DNA of 28,983 nucleotides from NCBI GenBank assembly GCA_026770615.1, contig MU631347.1, positions 139,033 to 168,015 of the forward strand, given 5' to 3'. This document shows positions 17,501 through 26,626 of this stretch, piece by piece. The stretch comes from Pavlovales sp. CCMP2436. Lineage: Eukaryota > Haptophyta > Pavlovophyceae > Pavlovales. The number at the start of each line of letters is the position of its first letter. Positions within the stretch are counted from its first letter, which is position 1. The translations under genes and the position numbers were made by a program. The notes under the pieces are model-generated. The model was not told the origin of the DNA, searched no databases, and saw only the letters and a list, made by a program, of their open reading frames with translations.

Positions 17501-20500
17501 CCGGTGTGCGCGGTTTTCTTAAACGATGACCTACTTGAAGAAACATGGGGCAGCAGACGATGGGTGGCATATTCAGGTCGCTTAGACGCCCAGGTAAATT
17601 GCCTGGGTGTGCGCGCTTATTTTGTAGTTTTTGTTCTTTTTCTTGAATTTTGGTTTAGTTTTGGTTTTGGTTTATCCCTCTCTTTTTTGGGTTCCGCTGT
17701 TTCTCCGCGCCCTTCCAACGAAGGTGTGCGCAATTTACAGCTGGCTCCTGCTGTGGTTGTAATTTTCTAGATTAACGTTCGCTTCCAAGAAGGTCTCCAC
17801 CGGACCCAAGCATTGAAAAACACTCGGGCCAAGGGACCTACAGAATTTGCTCAAGCCCACGGATACCGTCCTCAGCTGAAAATCGACAGAGTGACGATCA
17901 GACGCTGACACCCGGGGCCATCTGGACGCAACAACTGCGCCACAGGCGGTAGAAGTGGGCAACATAATACGTAACCCTCATCAAACAAATGCCAGGGCTG
18001 AGTCCGGTGTCCACCTTTGCAGAGCACATGGATACCGTCCCCACCACTGAGGCTGATCAGACACACGACAGTCGACGACTCTCTGACTGGCGCGCTCCTC
18101 AACAAACAAATGATATATGCATATTAGGGCTGAGTTCAAGGTCCAGCGGTCTCCTGCGCCTCTTTTCAACTGTACAAGCTCACAATACCACCCTTAACTT
18201 TGGAGGCGATTTTCTTGTCATTCACGTCAGAATCAGGTGTCAAGCCGTAGCAACCAATTCTACTCGTACCACTACTTGGTAAATATCTTTAATCCCCCCC
18301 ATCCGTGACAGGGCTGAGTCCGGGGTGCACCGGTCTCCTGCGCCTCTTTTCCCGCCCTCGCGAGCTGCTCGCCCTCTCCTCCGGCGCCTCGCTGACGGCG
18401 GCGGCGGCCGCGGCGGAGGAGGCGGCGGTGGCGGCGGTGGCGAAGGCGGAGGATGTGCGGGCGGCGGCGGAGGTGGTGGCACGATCGGAGGCGGTAAGGA
18501 AATCGAATATAGTTTCAAAGTTTGTTACCAGAAATATGAAGTTTGCAACAAATACTTACCTCCTGATTTTTTTTTATATATATCAAGGCGACAGAGGCGG
18601 AGGCGGTTGTGACGGCGATGGCGGAAAGGGAGGAACGTGAGAGGGCGGACAGTGAGCTGGTGAGCGCAATTTTGTGTTTTGCGAGGTGAAGCCTGTAGCT
18701 CCCTGGTGGGGCTCCTCGCGCGCACTTTTTTGAATATAGTTCTTTTAACGCCTCCCCACTAGCAACCCCTGGTCGGGGGCGCATGGGCATGGCGCTTATA
18801 GGCTCCTTTATCAAATATACGGGCGCGAATGAAACCGCACAGCGTACAGGAATTACCTAGACGATGTACTTGAAGGCTTTTTTTCTTTTTCTTTTTCTTT
18901 TTGAAAGTAAGCATGATGTTTATTTGTGTGTATTGTGCTTGCTTTAATAAGCGAGCGATGCACATCAAAGGCCTACTACTATTATGTTTTTTGATTGATT
19001 TCTGATTACTTTGTTGTGATGATTTTGTCTGCAAGTTCGCTTTTGCTGCCCCAAGTGCCGCAGCCGGCTCTTATTATTATTATTATTTCTTTCAGGTTCG
19101 CTTCTGCTGTCCCAAGTGCCGCAGCCAGCTCTTATTATTATGATTATTATTTATATTTCTTTCAGGTTCGCTTCTGCTGTCCCAAGTGCCGCAGCCAGCT
19201 CTTATTATTATTTTTATTTCTTTCAGGTTCGCTTCTGCTGTCCCAAGTGCCGCAGCCAGCTCTTATTATTATGATTATTATTTATATTTCTTTCAGGTTC
19301 GCTTCTGCTGTCCCAAGTGCCGCAGCCAGCTCTTCACCTCGCACTGCCTGCTCGAGCACACGCCGCCGGACGCGCACAGCCAGGTACTTTTTCTTTTTTT
19401 AAGACTGGGGTGTGCTGGGGGATGGGGGGGGATGGGTGTGTGTGCGTGTGTGGGAGGGAGGCGGGGGAGTCTCTAGTCTCGCGCACAGCCAGGTACTCTC
19501 TCTTGGGTTGGGAGTGTGTAGTGGTGATGATGATGATGATGATGATGATGATAATGACAATGGTAATAATGATGATGATAATGATAATAATGAGGATAAT
19601 GTTAATTACTATAATGAAGGCGGCTCGCTTTCACCATCAGCCGAGGGGGGGGGATGATGATCATAATGATAATTCTCATAAAATATAATTAGAAAATGTA
19701 TAGTGACAATAATTATTATAATTATTACAATTATTAATGTGAAGGCGGCCCGCTTCCGCCACCAGCCGAGGGGGGGGCAAGCCGGGTGCACCTCCCTCTT
19801 CCTCGATCCGGACTCGCTCGGCCCGTCCGGTGCGCTTTATTCATTTATTTATCTATATATACTTGTTTGCATCCACTATTTTACTGATTGATTGATTGAT
19901 TATTCTTTATATTTATTTGCACCTCCCTCTTTCTCGATCCGGACTCGCTCGGCACGTCCGGTACGCTTTAATAAAATATTAATTGTAATAATTATATATT
20001 ATTTATTATTTATTATTTATTTAGGCGTGCACTCAACCCTCACAGCCCCCCCCCCCTCTCCCCACACACACACAGGCGGCGCCGCCGGCTTGAAAGAGAA
20101 CCTGGGCAAGTTGCTGTGCGCCAAGTGCAGCGGCCGGATCGGCTCTCTCGCATGGCAGGTAAAAAAAAAAAAATCATAATCATAACGATGATGACAATAA
20201 TAATGGGATCAGCTCTCTTGCATGGCAGGTAGCTGCTAGAGCCAGGACCCTGTTCTTGGTTAATCCCTCGCCAAATCCCTCGCCAGCGAGGGATTAACCA
20301 GAGCTATTTCTTATTACGATTTACTGTAAAAATTTTCCTTTTTTTTCTTCTAGCAACCGAGACCTATCTCCAGCACTTTCCGTCCCTCTGTAAACACGAT
20401 AAAACTAAAAATATGTTAATATATAAATAAAATACGTAAATACATACATACATACATAGAATGAGAAAATGACAGAGTTCGCGATGCCCCTGCGGCGCGT

Positions 20501-21121
20501 GGGTAGTTCCCGCCCCTCCGTAAACACAATAAAACTAGAAATACATACATACATACATGCATACATGCATGCATACATGCATGCATAAAATACGTTAATA
20601 AATAAACAAATAACAACGTAAATGAGCGAATAAATAATGAAATACGTAGGGCTCGCGATGCGCCTGCGGCGCGTGGGTAGTTCCCGCCATTCAAGTCGTG
20701 GCTTCAAAAGTGGACGCTCGTAGGCCCCTTGTGGACGGTAAAAAATGATAGTAATAGTAATGATAATGACTAAAGTAACATCGGTGGAAAATGGTAATGA
20801 CAACGATCGCGAGAATGAGGATGAGGATGATTATAGCAACATCAATAATAAAACGAATACTAATAACAATAATAATTACAATAAGGTGTTCCGCTCTCCC
20901 CCTCCGCGCCCCTGCCCGCCACTGCCGGCGAGCGCGACGACCGGGCGGAGGCAGTCGGCGGGTACGGCGGGGCCACGGCCGCGAGCATGCTCGCGCCGCT
21001 GCCGCTGTCGATACGCATGCCACGGCCGCCCACGCTCGCAACGCCGCCGAGGGCGCCCACGCCCCGCGAGGTGGAGGAGGGCGGGGTGGTGAAGGCGGAG
21101 ACGAGCTCGCCTGCGCACTGA
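14541..21121 (+). CDS. Eleven-exon gene with a YVH1/DUSP12-type zinc-binding C-terminus
   Basis: Exons assembled by phase and GT-AG borders: 14541-15470, 15686-16282, 16615-16694, 16905-17281, 18312-18493, 18588-18659, 19297-19383, 19745-19829, 20076-20158, 20650-20737, 20886-21121 (about 938 residues). The C-terminal exons give VRFCCPKCRSQLFTSHCLLE, then GCTSLFLDPDSLGPS, LLCAKCSGRIGSLAWQ and RCACGAWVVPAIQVVASKVD. These are in the order and spacing of the YVH1/DUSP12 zinc-binding domain, which in yeast YVH1 acts in 60S ribosome maturation independently of phosphatase activity. The upstream exons are Ala/Arg-rich. They contain (ADTG)n and (SDSPV)n repeats and long helices (AAEEAAVAAVAKAEDVRAAA), and no HCxxxxxR phosphatase signature is visible. 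The frame stays open upstream of ATG 14541 to a TAA at about 14427, so the true start and any earlier exons are uncertain. It converges on the PsbW-like gene. Confidence 0.72.
15781..16026 (+). repeat. Two complementary 15-bp arrays inside exon 2
   Basis: Five units of GGGGCTGCGGACACT (15781-15854, encoding ADTGA) are followed ~100 bases later by about five units of CCCCAGTGTCCGATT (15955-16026, encoding SDSPV). GGACACTGGGG and CCCCAGTGTCC are reverse complements, so the arrays can pair into a long hairpin in RNA or single-stranded DNA. Both stay in frame. Confidence 0.8.
16506..16556 (+). repeat. Exon-edge echo: start of exon 3 inside intron 2
   Basis: AAGGTGTGTGCCGCCCTATC plus TTGGGTAATGCC repeats the exon 3 acceptor and start at 16612-16645 (AAGGTGTGCGCCGCCCTCTC plus GCGGGTGATGCC). 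It then collapses into a C-run. The frame stops soon after, so it is probably a dead acceptor copy. Confidence 0.75.
16797..16875 (+). repeat. Exon-edge echoes: start of exon 4 twice inside intron 3
   Basis: ACAGTACCCTCGAGGCCTCTC at 16796-16816 (one base over 20 if joined; core TACCCTCGAGGCCTC) and GCAGTGTTCTCGAGGCCTCT at 16854-16873 precede the chosen acceptor at 16903-16904. That acceptor has the same TACCCTCGAGGCCTC core. All three have a T-rich tract before the AG, so any of them could serve as an acceptor. Confidence 0.75.
17337..17460 (+). repeat. Exon-edge echoes: end of exon 4 twice inside intron 4
   Basis: CCGGCCCGGGGGGTACCG at 17339-17356 and CAGCCCGGTCCGGGGGAGTAC near 17436-17456 (variant) repeat the 3' edge of exon 4 (ACCGGCCCGGGGGGTACCG at 17263-17281). 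Each is followed by T-rich or microsatellite sequence. Confidence 0.65.
17538..17603 (+). repeat. Dispersed repeat shared with 8337-8400
   Basis: Matches the reverse complement of 8337-8400, which forms the 3' tail of the broken viral gene. Here it lies inside intron 4 of the YVH1-like gene, so it is a genomic repeat and not viral coding sequence. Confidence 0.7.
17792..17870 (+). repeat. Dispersed repeat family B, copy 1
   Basis: GGTCTCCACCGGACCCAA, TTGAAAAACACT.GG and CAAGGGACCT, ending in CACGGATACCGTC. A second copy is at 24382-24450 in the kringle gene. The SINE-like core begins 14 bases downstream, so the two families may be parts of one longer element here. Confidence 0.65.
17884..17970 (+). 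repeat. SINE-like dispersed element, copy 2
   Basis: Core GACAGAGTGACGATCAGACG, CTGACACCCGGGGCCATCTG, GACGCAACAACTGCGCC and AGGCGGTAGAAGTGGGCAAC, ending in CATAATAC. Same orientation as copies 1 and 3. Lies in intron 4 of the YVH1-like gene. Confidence 0.65.
17990..18170 (+). repeat. Exon-edge echoes: start of exon 5 twice inside intron 4
   Basis: CAGGGCTGAGTCCGGTGTCCAC at 17991-18012 (core GGGCTGAGTCCGGTG) and GGGCTGAGTT plus CAGCGGTCTCCTGCGCCTCT at 18125-18168 repeat the acceptor and first ~45 bases of exon 5 (18309-18355). Confidence 0.7.
19030..19296 (+). repeat. Four tandem echoes of the exon 7 acceptor and start
   Basis: Copies at about 19032-19072, 19097-19133, 19167-19203 and 19228-19263 each contain the exon 7 start (GTTCGCTTCTGCTGTCCCAA followed by GTGCCGCAGCCAGCTC). 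From the second copy on, each is preceded by TTATTAT...TTTCTTTCAG. The fifth, at 19297, continues into the full exon. In all copies the encoded VRFCCPKCRSQL is intact. The units are tandem duplications of an intron end plus exon start, giving up to five usable 3' splice sites. Confidence 0.9.
19480..19655 (+). repeat. Exon-edge echoes in intron 7 (end of exon 7, start of exon 8)
   Basis: GCGCACAGCCAGGTACTCTC at 19481-19500 repeats the exon 7 donor (GCGCACAGCCAG|GTACTTT). GAAGGCGGCTCGCTTTCACC followed by ATCAGCCGAGGGGGGG at 19617-19652 repeats the exon 8 acceptor region at 19741-19778. A GATGATGAT microsatellite lies between. Confidence 0.8.
19917..19975 (+). repeat. Exon-edge echo: end of exon 8 with donor inside intron 8
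   Basis: GCACCTCCCTCTTTCTCGAT, CCGGACTCGCTCGGCACGTC and CG|GTACGCTTTA reproduce 19788-19838 (end of exon 8 and donor GTGCGCTTTA) almost base for base, including 8-10 intron bases. Confidence 0.85.
20203..20232 (+). repeat. Exon-edge echo: end of exon 9 with donor inside intron 9
   Basis: GGATCAGCTCTCTTGCATGG CAG|GTAG repeats GGATCGGCTCTCTCGCATGG CAG|GTAA at 20136-20161. A poly-A run and AT-rich sequence lie between them. Confidence 0.85.
20257..20300. repeat. Perfect 15-bp inverted repeat in intron 9
   Basis: TGGTTAATCCCTCGC (20257-20271) and GCGAGGGATTAACCA (20286-20300) flank a 14-base loop that itself repeats AATCCCTCGCCA. A strong intronic hairpin. It is not followed by a T-run that would suggest a pol III terminator. 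Confidence 0.85.
20474..20525 (+). repeat. Exon-edge echo: start of exon 10 inside intron 9
   Basis: TCGCGATGCCCCTGCGGCGC followed by GTGGGTAGTTCCCGCC repeats 20653-20689 of exon 10. The encoded CPCGAWVVPA is the zinc-binding CxCGxWVxPA motif, but it runs into a stop after two prolines. A still shorter piece (CCGTCCCTCTGTAAACAC) lies at 20381-20398. Confidence 0.85.
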
Positions 21122-21559
21122 TCGATCCGAGGGCGCGGTATTTCAACCGACTTGCATCTCCATTATAATAATATATTACTCATCGAAATGTGTTTAAGCT
21201 GGCGCCTGACTGTGGTTGAACTGTGGGTCAATATGGGCTCCTGACTGACTATATAATTTATTCCGCTCTAGTCATCTCATCCTCGTCGGTTCATAACTAT
21301 GTCATACTTTTCCGAGTGAATCCGCCGTTCCAGCAGAGTCTTCAGCTGCGCCTGTGCTTCTTGACAACCATTGAAAAAGATTACATCGTTGAGTTGCCAG
21401 ATACACCGATGTCCGTGCCACATTGCCGCCGCCTTCCATGTGCGGCCGCTGTCGTCCTGGTCCCAGCCGTCCACGTTCGACTTCCACCGCAGCTTGCCGT
21501 CTCCTTCCTTCTCTCGAGCTGCTGCGGTGACTGGCCCACTTAGCTGAGCCTGAGGCTGA
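21122..21559. other. Intergenic region between convergent genes
   Basis: Follows the YVH1-like stop. A minus-strand ORF of 99 codons (21576-21277) has ordinary composition (WKSNVDGWDQDDSGRTW, CIWQLNDVIFFNGCQEAQAQ) and could be an exon. I find no partner exon or known family for it. Confidence 0.4.
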
Positions 21560-21712
21560 ATCATCGACGCCGGCACCAGCTTCGCGATCGGTTAACCGAT
21601 TGTTACGCAGGTATAGTCTCATTGTACGCATTGTACGCCTGCTATTAGCTAGCAGTGACACAGCCAAGAGGCGCGCCTGACCTACGATCAGGCTGTTATT
21701 TATTTTGAACAT
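21560..21712 (-). pseudogene. Possible leucine-rich-repeat fragment
   Basis: The minus-strand frame reads GQARLLAVSLLANSRRTMRT followed by MRLYLRNNRLTDREAGAGV. The LxLxxNxLTDxxAGA spacing fits an RNI-type repeat like those at 1090-1662. It is only about one and a half repeats long, with no further LRR around it, so it is a remnant at best. Confidence 0.35.
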
Positions 21713-21876
21713 GCTTCAACGGTGTGCTCGTGCGAGGGAACCGACTCATCGTATTGCGCCGCGTGCGCGCTGCACGCGGGCGACACGTCACCATTACGCC
21801 GATCGGTGTTGAACGGGCGGCGGCGGCGCAGTGTTGACGAGACAGGCATCAGCGGCGTCGTCGAAGGGAGGCGTTT

Positions 21877-22239
21877 TTAGCGCTTGCGGTCGTAGCCGTC
21901 AAAGAAGTCCTCATCCTCCACACCGGCGGCGTTGGTGAGGTAGAGCGTGAAGACAAGACCGCTCATGCCGAGGAGCACGCCGAGGAGCGACGGCTCGTTG
22001 ATGCCGAGCGTGCGGCCGGTGCCCTCACCGCCCGTGCCGTACGGGGAGGTCGCAAGTGCCGAGTCCTTCGCCCACGCGGGCGCCGCAGAGAAGATCGCAG
22101 AGAGCGCCGCCACACCGCCAACCTTTGCGATGGAGCCCGTGGACACGCGCGAGCGGCTGAGCTTCAGGCCCTGCGGTGCCTTGAGTGCGGCGGACGAGCC
22201 GAGGAGGGCGACGAGCGCGAGCAGGATGAGCTTGAACAT
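21877..22239 (-). CDS. psbW: Photosystem II PsbW-like protein, nucleus-encoded, plastid-targeted
   Basis: 120 residues from ATG 22239. The GTG-initiated extension to 22251 is unlikely because MFKLILLALVALLGSSAALK is an ideal signal peptide. A Ser/Arg-rich transit-like stretch follows (GLKLSRSRVSTGSIAKV), then a second hydrophobic segment ending in APAWAKD, a thylakoid-type cleavage site. The mature part reads GEGTGRTLGINEPSLLGVLL, GMSGLVFTLYLTNAAG and an acidic tail VEDEDFFDGYDRKR. One membrane span with GEGTGxxxGxN before it and an acidic tail after it matches PsbW, a small PSII subunit that in plants stabilises dimers and supercomplexes. The multi-part leader implies a plastid reached through the ER, as in haptophytes and stramenopiles. 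Single exon. The symbol is tentative, since other small PSII proteins share this architecture. Confidence 0.62.
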   Translation of the reverse strand: MFKLILLALVALLGSSAALKAPQGLKLSRSRVSTGSIAKVGGVAALSAIFSAAPAWAKDSALATSPYGTGGEGTGRTLGINEPSLLGVLLGMSGLVFTLYLTNAAGVEDEDFFDGYDRKR

Positions 22240-22790
22240 CCTGCTTATCACAGGGCGCGAGACGCGGCGAGCCGAGTGTCAGCTGAGGGCAAGCCGAGTG
22301 GCAGCGAGGCCTTTGGAGCGCACCCCCAGGGCTGAGGCGGGGTGTCCCGGACGCCGCCTCGCGGGCCCGCTCAATTCCCCCCGTCCCCCGTCCCCCCACT
22401 GCGCCGACTACCTGGGCGACTGAAGACTTTGTTAATTACAAATTTTACTGAGCGGCCCGGACTTTTCCAGCCGGACTTTTTACAAGATACGTGCCTCGCC
22501 ATTGTTTTTTGCGGCTTTTTCGCCGGAGGAGATCAGGGATCTCGTATTGGCGAGAGAGTCTTAGGTTCGTGGATTAACTATTCAGTTCTTTTTGTCGCTC
22601 TGTCTGTCTCCCTCTCTATTTGGTCGATTAACTACCTGGCTGCCCGCCTGCGAGGATATCCTGAGTGCCTTCCTTCCTCCGAATGCCCAAGCGTTTTGAA
22701 TAGTTTAGCCGCGAAACGGAAAGTTTAAAACGGCAAGCCACAAAGCGGCTGCCCAGAAGCGCGCCGGCGAGCTGCTGCGTCCCGGCGAGG
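22240..22790. other. Upstream region of the PsbW-like gene
   Basis: Gene-free. The first ~200 bases would hold the 5' leader and promoter of the minus-strand gene. I see no clear TATA or light-responsive motif. The ORFs crossing it have no recognisable content. Confidence 0.4.
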
Positions 22791-22791
22791 C

Positions 22792-23110
22792 GTTTGGTGA
22801 GCCTGGCGTGTGCGCGGTGTGTGTTTGGTGAGCCTGGCGTGTGCGCGGTGTGTGTTTGGTGAGCCTGGCGTGTGCGCGGTGTGTGTTTGGTGAGCCTGAC
22901 GTGTGCGCGGTGTGTGTTTGGTGAGCCTGGCGTGTGCGCGGTGTGTGTTTGGTGAGCCTGGCGTGTGGGTGAGGCGTCTTTGGTGATCCTGGCGTGTGGG
23001 TGCGGTGTGTGTTTGGTGAGCCTGGCGTGTGCGCGGTGTGTGTATGGCGATCCTTGCGTGTGGGTGAGGCGTGTTTGGTGACCCTGACGTGTGTGTTTGG
23101 TGCACCTGGT
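22792..23110. repeat. 31-bp minisatellite
   Basis: Units of GTTTGGTGAGCCTGGCGTGT + GCGCGGTGTGT. The first five to six are nearly identical. Later ones (from ~22975) are diverged in length and sequence (GTGAGGCGTCTTTGGTGATC). The His/Thr/Pro-rich minus-strand ORFs over it are artefacts. Confidence 0.9.
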
Positions 23111-23350
23111 GTGTGTTGTGGATGTTTTGAGACTGAGTGGCGTGTGTGAGTGCGTGTTTGGCCCGAGTGGCGTGTGTCAGAGCCTGCGTTTCCGGCCAAC
23201 CCCTTGCGCCCTTAATGATCCCACGCACACACACACCCGCACCCCTCCCCCTCCCTCTACAGGTGCACATCGTCGGTGATTGCGTGTATTAACTTTCGGT
23301 GGTGGAGCAGTACGCAAGATCGTCGCACCGCAGTCGAATTCTCGGCCGGG

Positions 23351-24796
23351 ATGTGCGCCGCCCATCGCCTGCCCTCACTGCTGCTGCTGCTCAGCATAGC
23401 GCCGCTAGGCGCGCTACCGAAGCGGCTCGACCCCGCCGCCACGGGCGCGGGTGCACATGCCATCGCCGCCGGGCCCCCGCCCTTCCCGCCGCAGCCGCCA
23501 CCGGCCCACGTGCGTTCCGACGTCGAGTGCTACACGTCGGCGAACGGGGGGGACTACCGCGGCCGTGTCAACGTGTCTGCACGCGGGCATGCGTGCCAGA
23601 TGTGGTCGCATCAGATGCCGCACGCGCACGAGTTTTTCCCTTCGCCGCACGGTGCACACGATGGGATCGGTGCGCACAACTTTTGCCGGGCAGTTGGGCA
23701 GCTGGGCCGCTCGAGCCCATTCTGCCTGACTCAAAACCCACGGGTGCGCTGGGACTTTTGCGACGTGGGTCCACGGCGGGAGCACTGCTCAGCGCCCGGT
23801 TCCACGAGCCCGCCGCCTTCGCCCGCGCCGCCACCGCACCCGCCACCGCCGCCCAGCGCCCCGCCGAAGCCCGACTGGTCACGCATACCTGCCTACTTCG
23901 TCCCGCGCCCGCACCCGCCGCCGCCTTCGCCCTCGCCGCCGCCGTCGCCGCCGCCTTCGCCACCCAAGCCGCCGCCGCCGCCGTGGCCACCGGACGCGCG
24001 TGAATGCTATGCGCGTTCCGATTTCTCCGACTACAGGGGGACACGCTCCAACACCGCGTGGGGGTACACGTGCAAAGGCTGGCCGGAGGGAGCGGCAGCA
24101 CACGGCTGGGCGGTCTCTCAGTACCCGGGTGCGGATCTGCGCGGCAATTTGTGCCGCCGTCCATTCGGTGCGCGCTGCGCCTGGTGCTACACAAAGGAGA
24201 CGCACAAGCGCGACTGGTAAATGATAAGAATAACAAAAAAAAAAAAAAAAAAAGCAGCAGCAGCAACACTAACACTGACACTAACGATAATACTTATAGC
24301 GGCAGCACGAACAACACTGACAACTGGTAAATGAAAATACTTATAGCGTGTAAACATGTAGAAGTACGCCCGTCCCCTGACAGGTCTCCAACGGACCCAA
24401 CCGTTGAATAACACTTGGATCAAGGGACCTTTGCAGAGCACACGGATAGCAGCAGCACCAACAACACTAACACTAACACAAACAACATGTATATATAATA
24501 TTAAAATGGATTGCTGAAATGTGGGTGTAAGGGACTTACACTTAATTAATATTAATTGAGCAATACATCGCAGCAGTCCCTTTCATAATCATAATTAATA
24601 TTCAATAGATTAATTTAATATCACACTTGATTTATATTCAAGGACTGCTCTGATGTGGGCCAGCAAATACTAATACTGACTAGCACAAACATCAACAACA
24701 ATATATAATTATGATACTAATATTAAGTAATGAAAGGGATTGCTGCGAGGTGGGCCAACGACACTAGCACTAACACTAACAACAACAATATATTAC

Positions 24797-24850
<54 letters not shown>

Positions 24851-26587
24851 GATGATGGTGATGATAATAACAATATTAACCAATGAAAGGGATTGCTGCG
24901 AGGTGGGTCAGCCCAACCTCGCGTGCGAGCACTCCAACCCCCCACTGAGCCCGTCCCCTCCCGAGCCGCCGAGCCCCCCGCCATCCGCGCCCGCCGCCCC
25001 GCCGCCGCCGCCCTCGCCCTGGCCCCCGCCCAGCGCCCCTTCCCGCCCACCCTCGCCCTCGCCGCCCGCGCCGATGCCGCCGCCGACGCACAATAGGTGC
25101 GAGCATAATTTTTTTTTAATGTATATCATAGTTCTGAATGTTCTAGATGTTGTGCTGGTCTGAGCGCTGCGTCGCCCATCGCCTGCTGCATTTTTTTTTG
25201 TAATGGTTCTTTTAACGTCCCCCGAATTGCAACCCGAAGGTGTACGGGCACTAGTAATACTATATAATAATCTTTGCTACTTAATGGATTTTAGATATGG
25301 GGGGATATTCATTCTGATAGTACTGCTAATACGCATGCACACACACACACACACACACAACCTCCTTCCCCCCCCCCTGAAACAAAATGAACAGGTGCGC
25401 GACGTGCATCAAGCCAGAGTCGCTTAAAAAGCCGCACTACGAGTGTTTCATCAAAAACGACGCCTCTGACTACCGCGGTCGAATCAGCAGTACGGCACGT
25501 GGCAAGGTATTGATCATACTAGTCATCAAAATATTCGATAAGACTAGTCATATCTATGTTCAATTCATATTCATATGCATACTCATATTCATAATCATAT
25601 TCATATTCATATTCATATTCATATTTATATTTATATTCATATTCATATTCATATTTATATTCATATTCATGATCATATTCATATTCATATTCATATTCAT
25701 ATTCATATTCATATTCGTATTCGTATTCGTATTCGTATTCGTATTCGTATTCGTATTTGTATTCGTATTCGTATTTGTATTCGTATTCGTAATCGTATTC
25801 GTATTCGTATTCGTATTCGTATTCATATTCTATTCATATTCTATGCATATTCGTATTCGTATTCATTTTCGTATTCATATTCATATTCATTTTCATTTTC
25901 ATTTTCATTTTCATTTTCATTTTCATTTTCATTTTCATTTTCATTTTCATATTTATATTAATTTTCATATTTATATTCATATTCGTATTCATATTCGTAT
26001 TCGTATTCATATTCATATTTTTTCTGAAAACAACGCCTCTGACTACCGCGGGAGAGTCAGCAGCACGGCACGCGGAAGGTACCGATAATATGTTTAACGG
26101 CGGATTCATTTGCAAAAGCGACGTCGTGATAAACCGACGACGATGAGAGGACTCGAACGGAATAAATTATACATATGTTATATTATGTTGTGATGCCACT
26201 TCTACCGCCTGGGGCGTAGTTCCTGCGTCCAGATGGCCCCGGGTGTCAGCGTCTGAGCGTCACTCTGTTGAGTTTCAGCGCCACGGCGCGCGGCAAGGTA
26301 TTGATAAGTCTAGTCCTTAGAATATTCATATTCATTTTCTTGTTCGTATTGAATAATAATAACGATAACAATAAGAAAAATAACACTAACGCTACCAATC
26401 ACAATAATCAGAAGTTTTCTAAATAACAAATGAGAATACCAATAACAAGAATAACACCACCATGATCAGGCGTGTTCGGAGTGGACGGAGGCGCACGCGT
26501 ACAGATATATGCATGGATATGGGTATCTATTTATCTATCTATCTCTATCTATTAATATGTATATGTATTAAGAAATAAAGAAATAAA

Positions 26588-26626
<39 letters not shown>

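Noticed and set aside
17884..17970. Possible tRNA gene on the minus strand (TGGCGCAGT block)
   Set aside because: No acceptor stem or T-arm consensus could be formed, and four diverged copies fit a repeat family better.
22705..23270. His/Thr/Pro repeat ORFs on the minus strand
   Set aside because: Artefacts of the 31-bp minisatellite.
25387..26088. 233-codon ORF rich in Ile-Phe and Phe-Val
   Set aside because: Only the first ~38 codons are an exon. The rest is the (TATTCR)n satellite read through.
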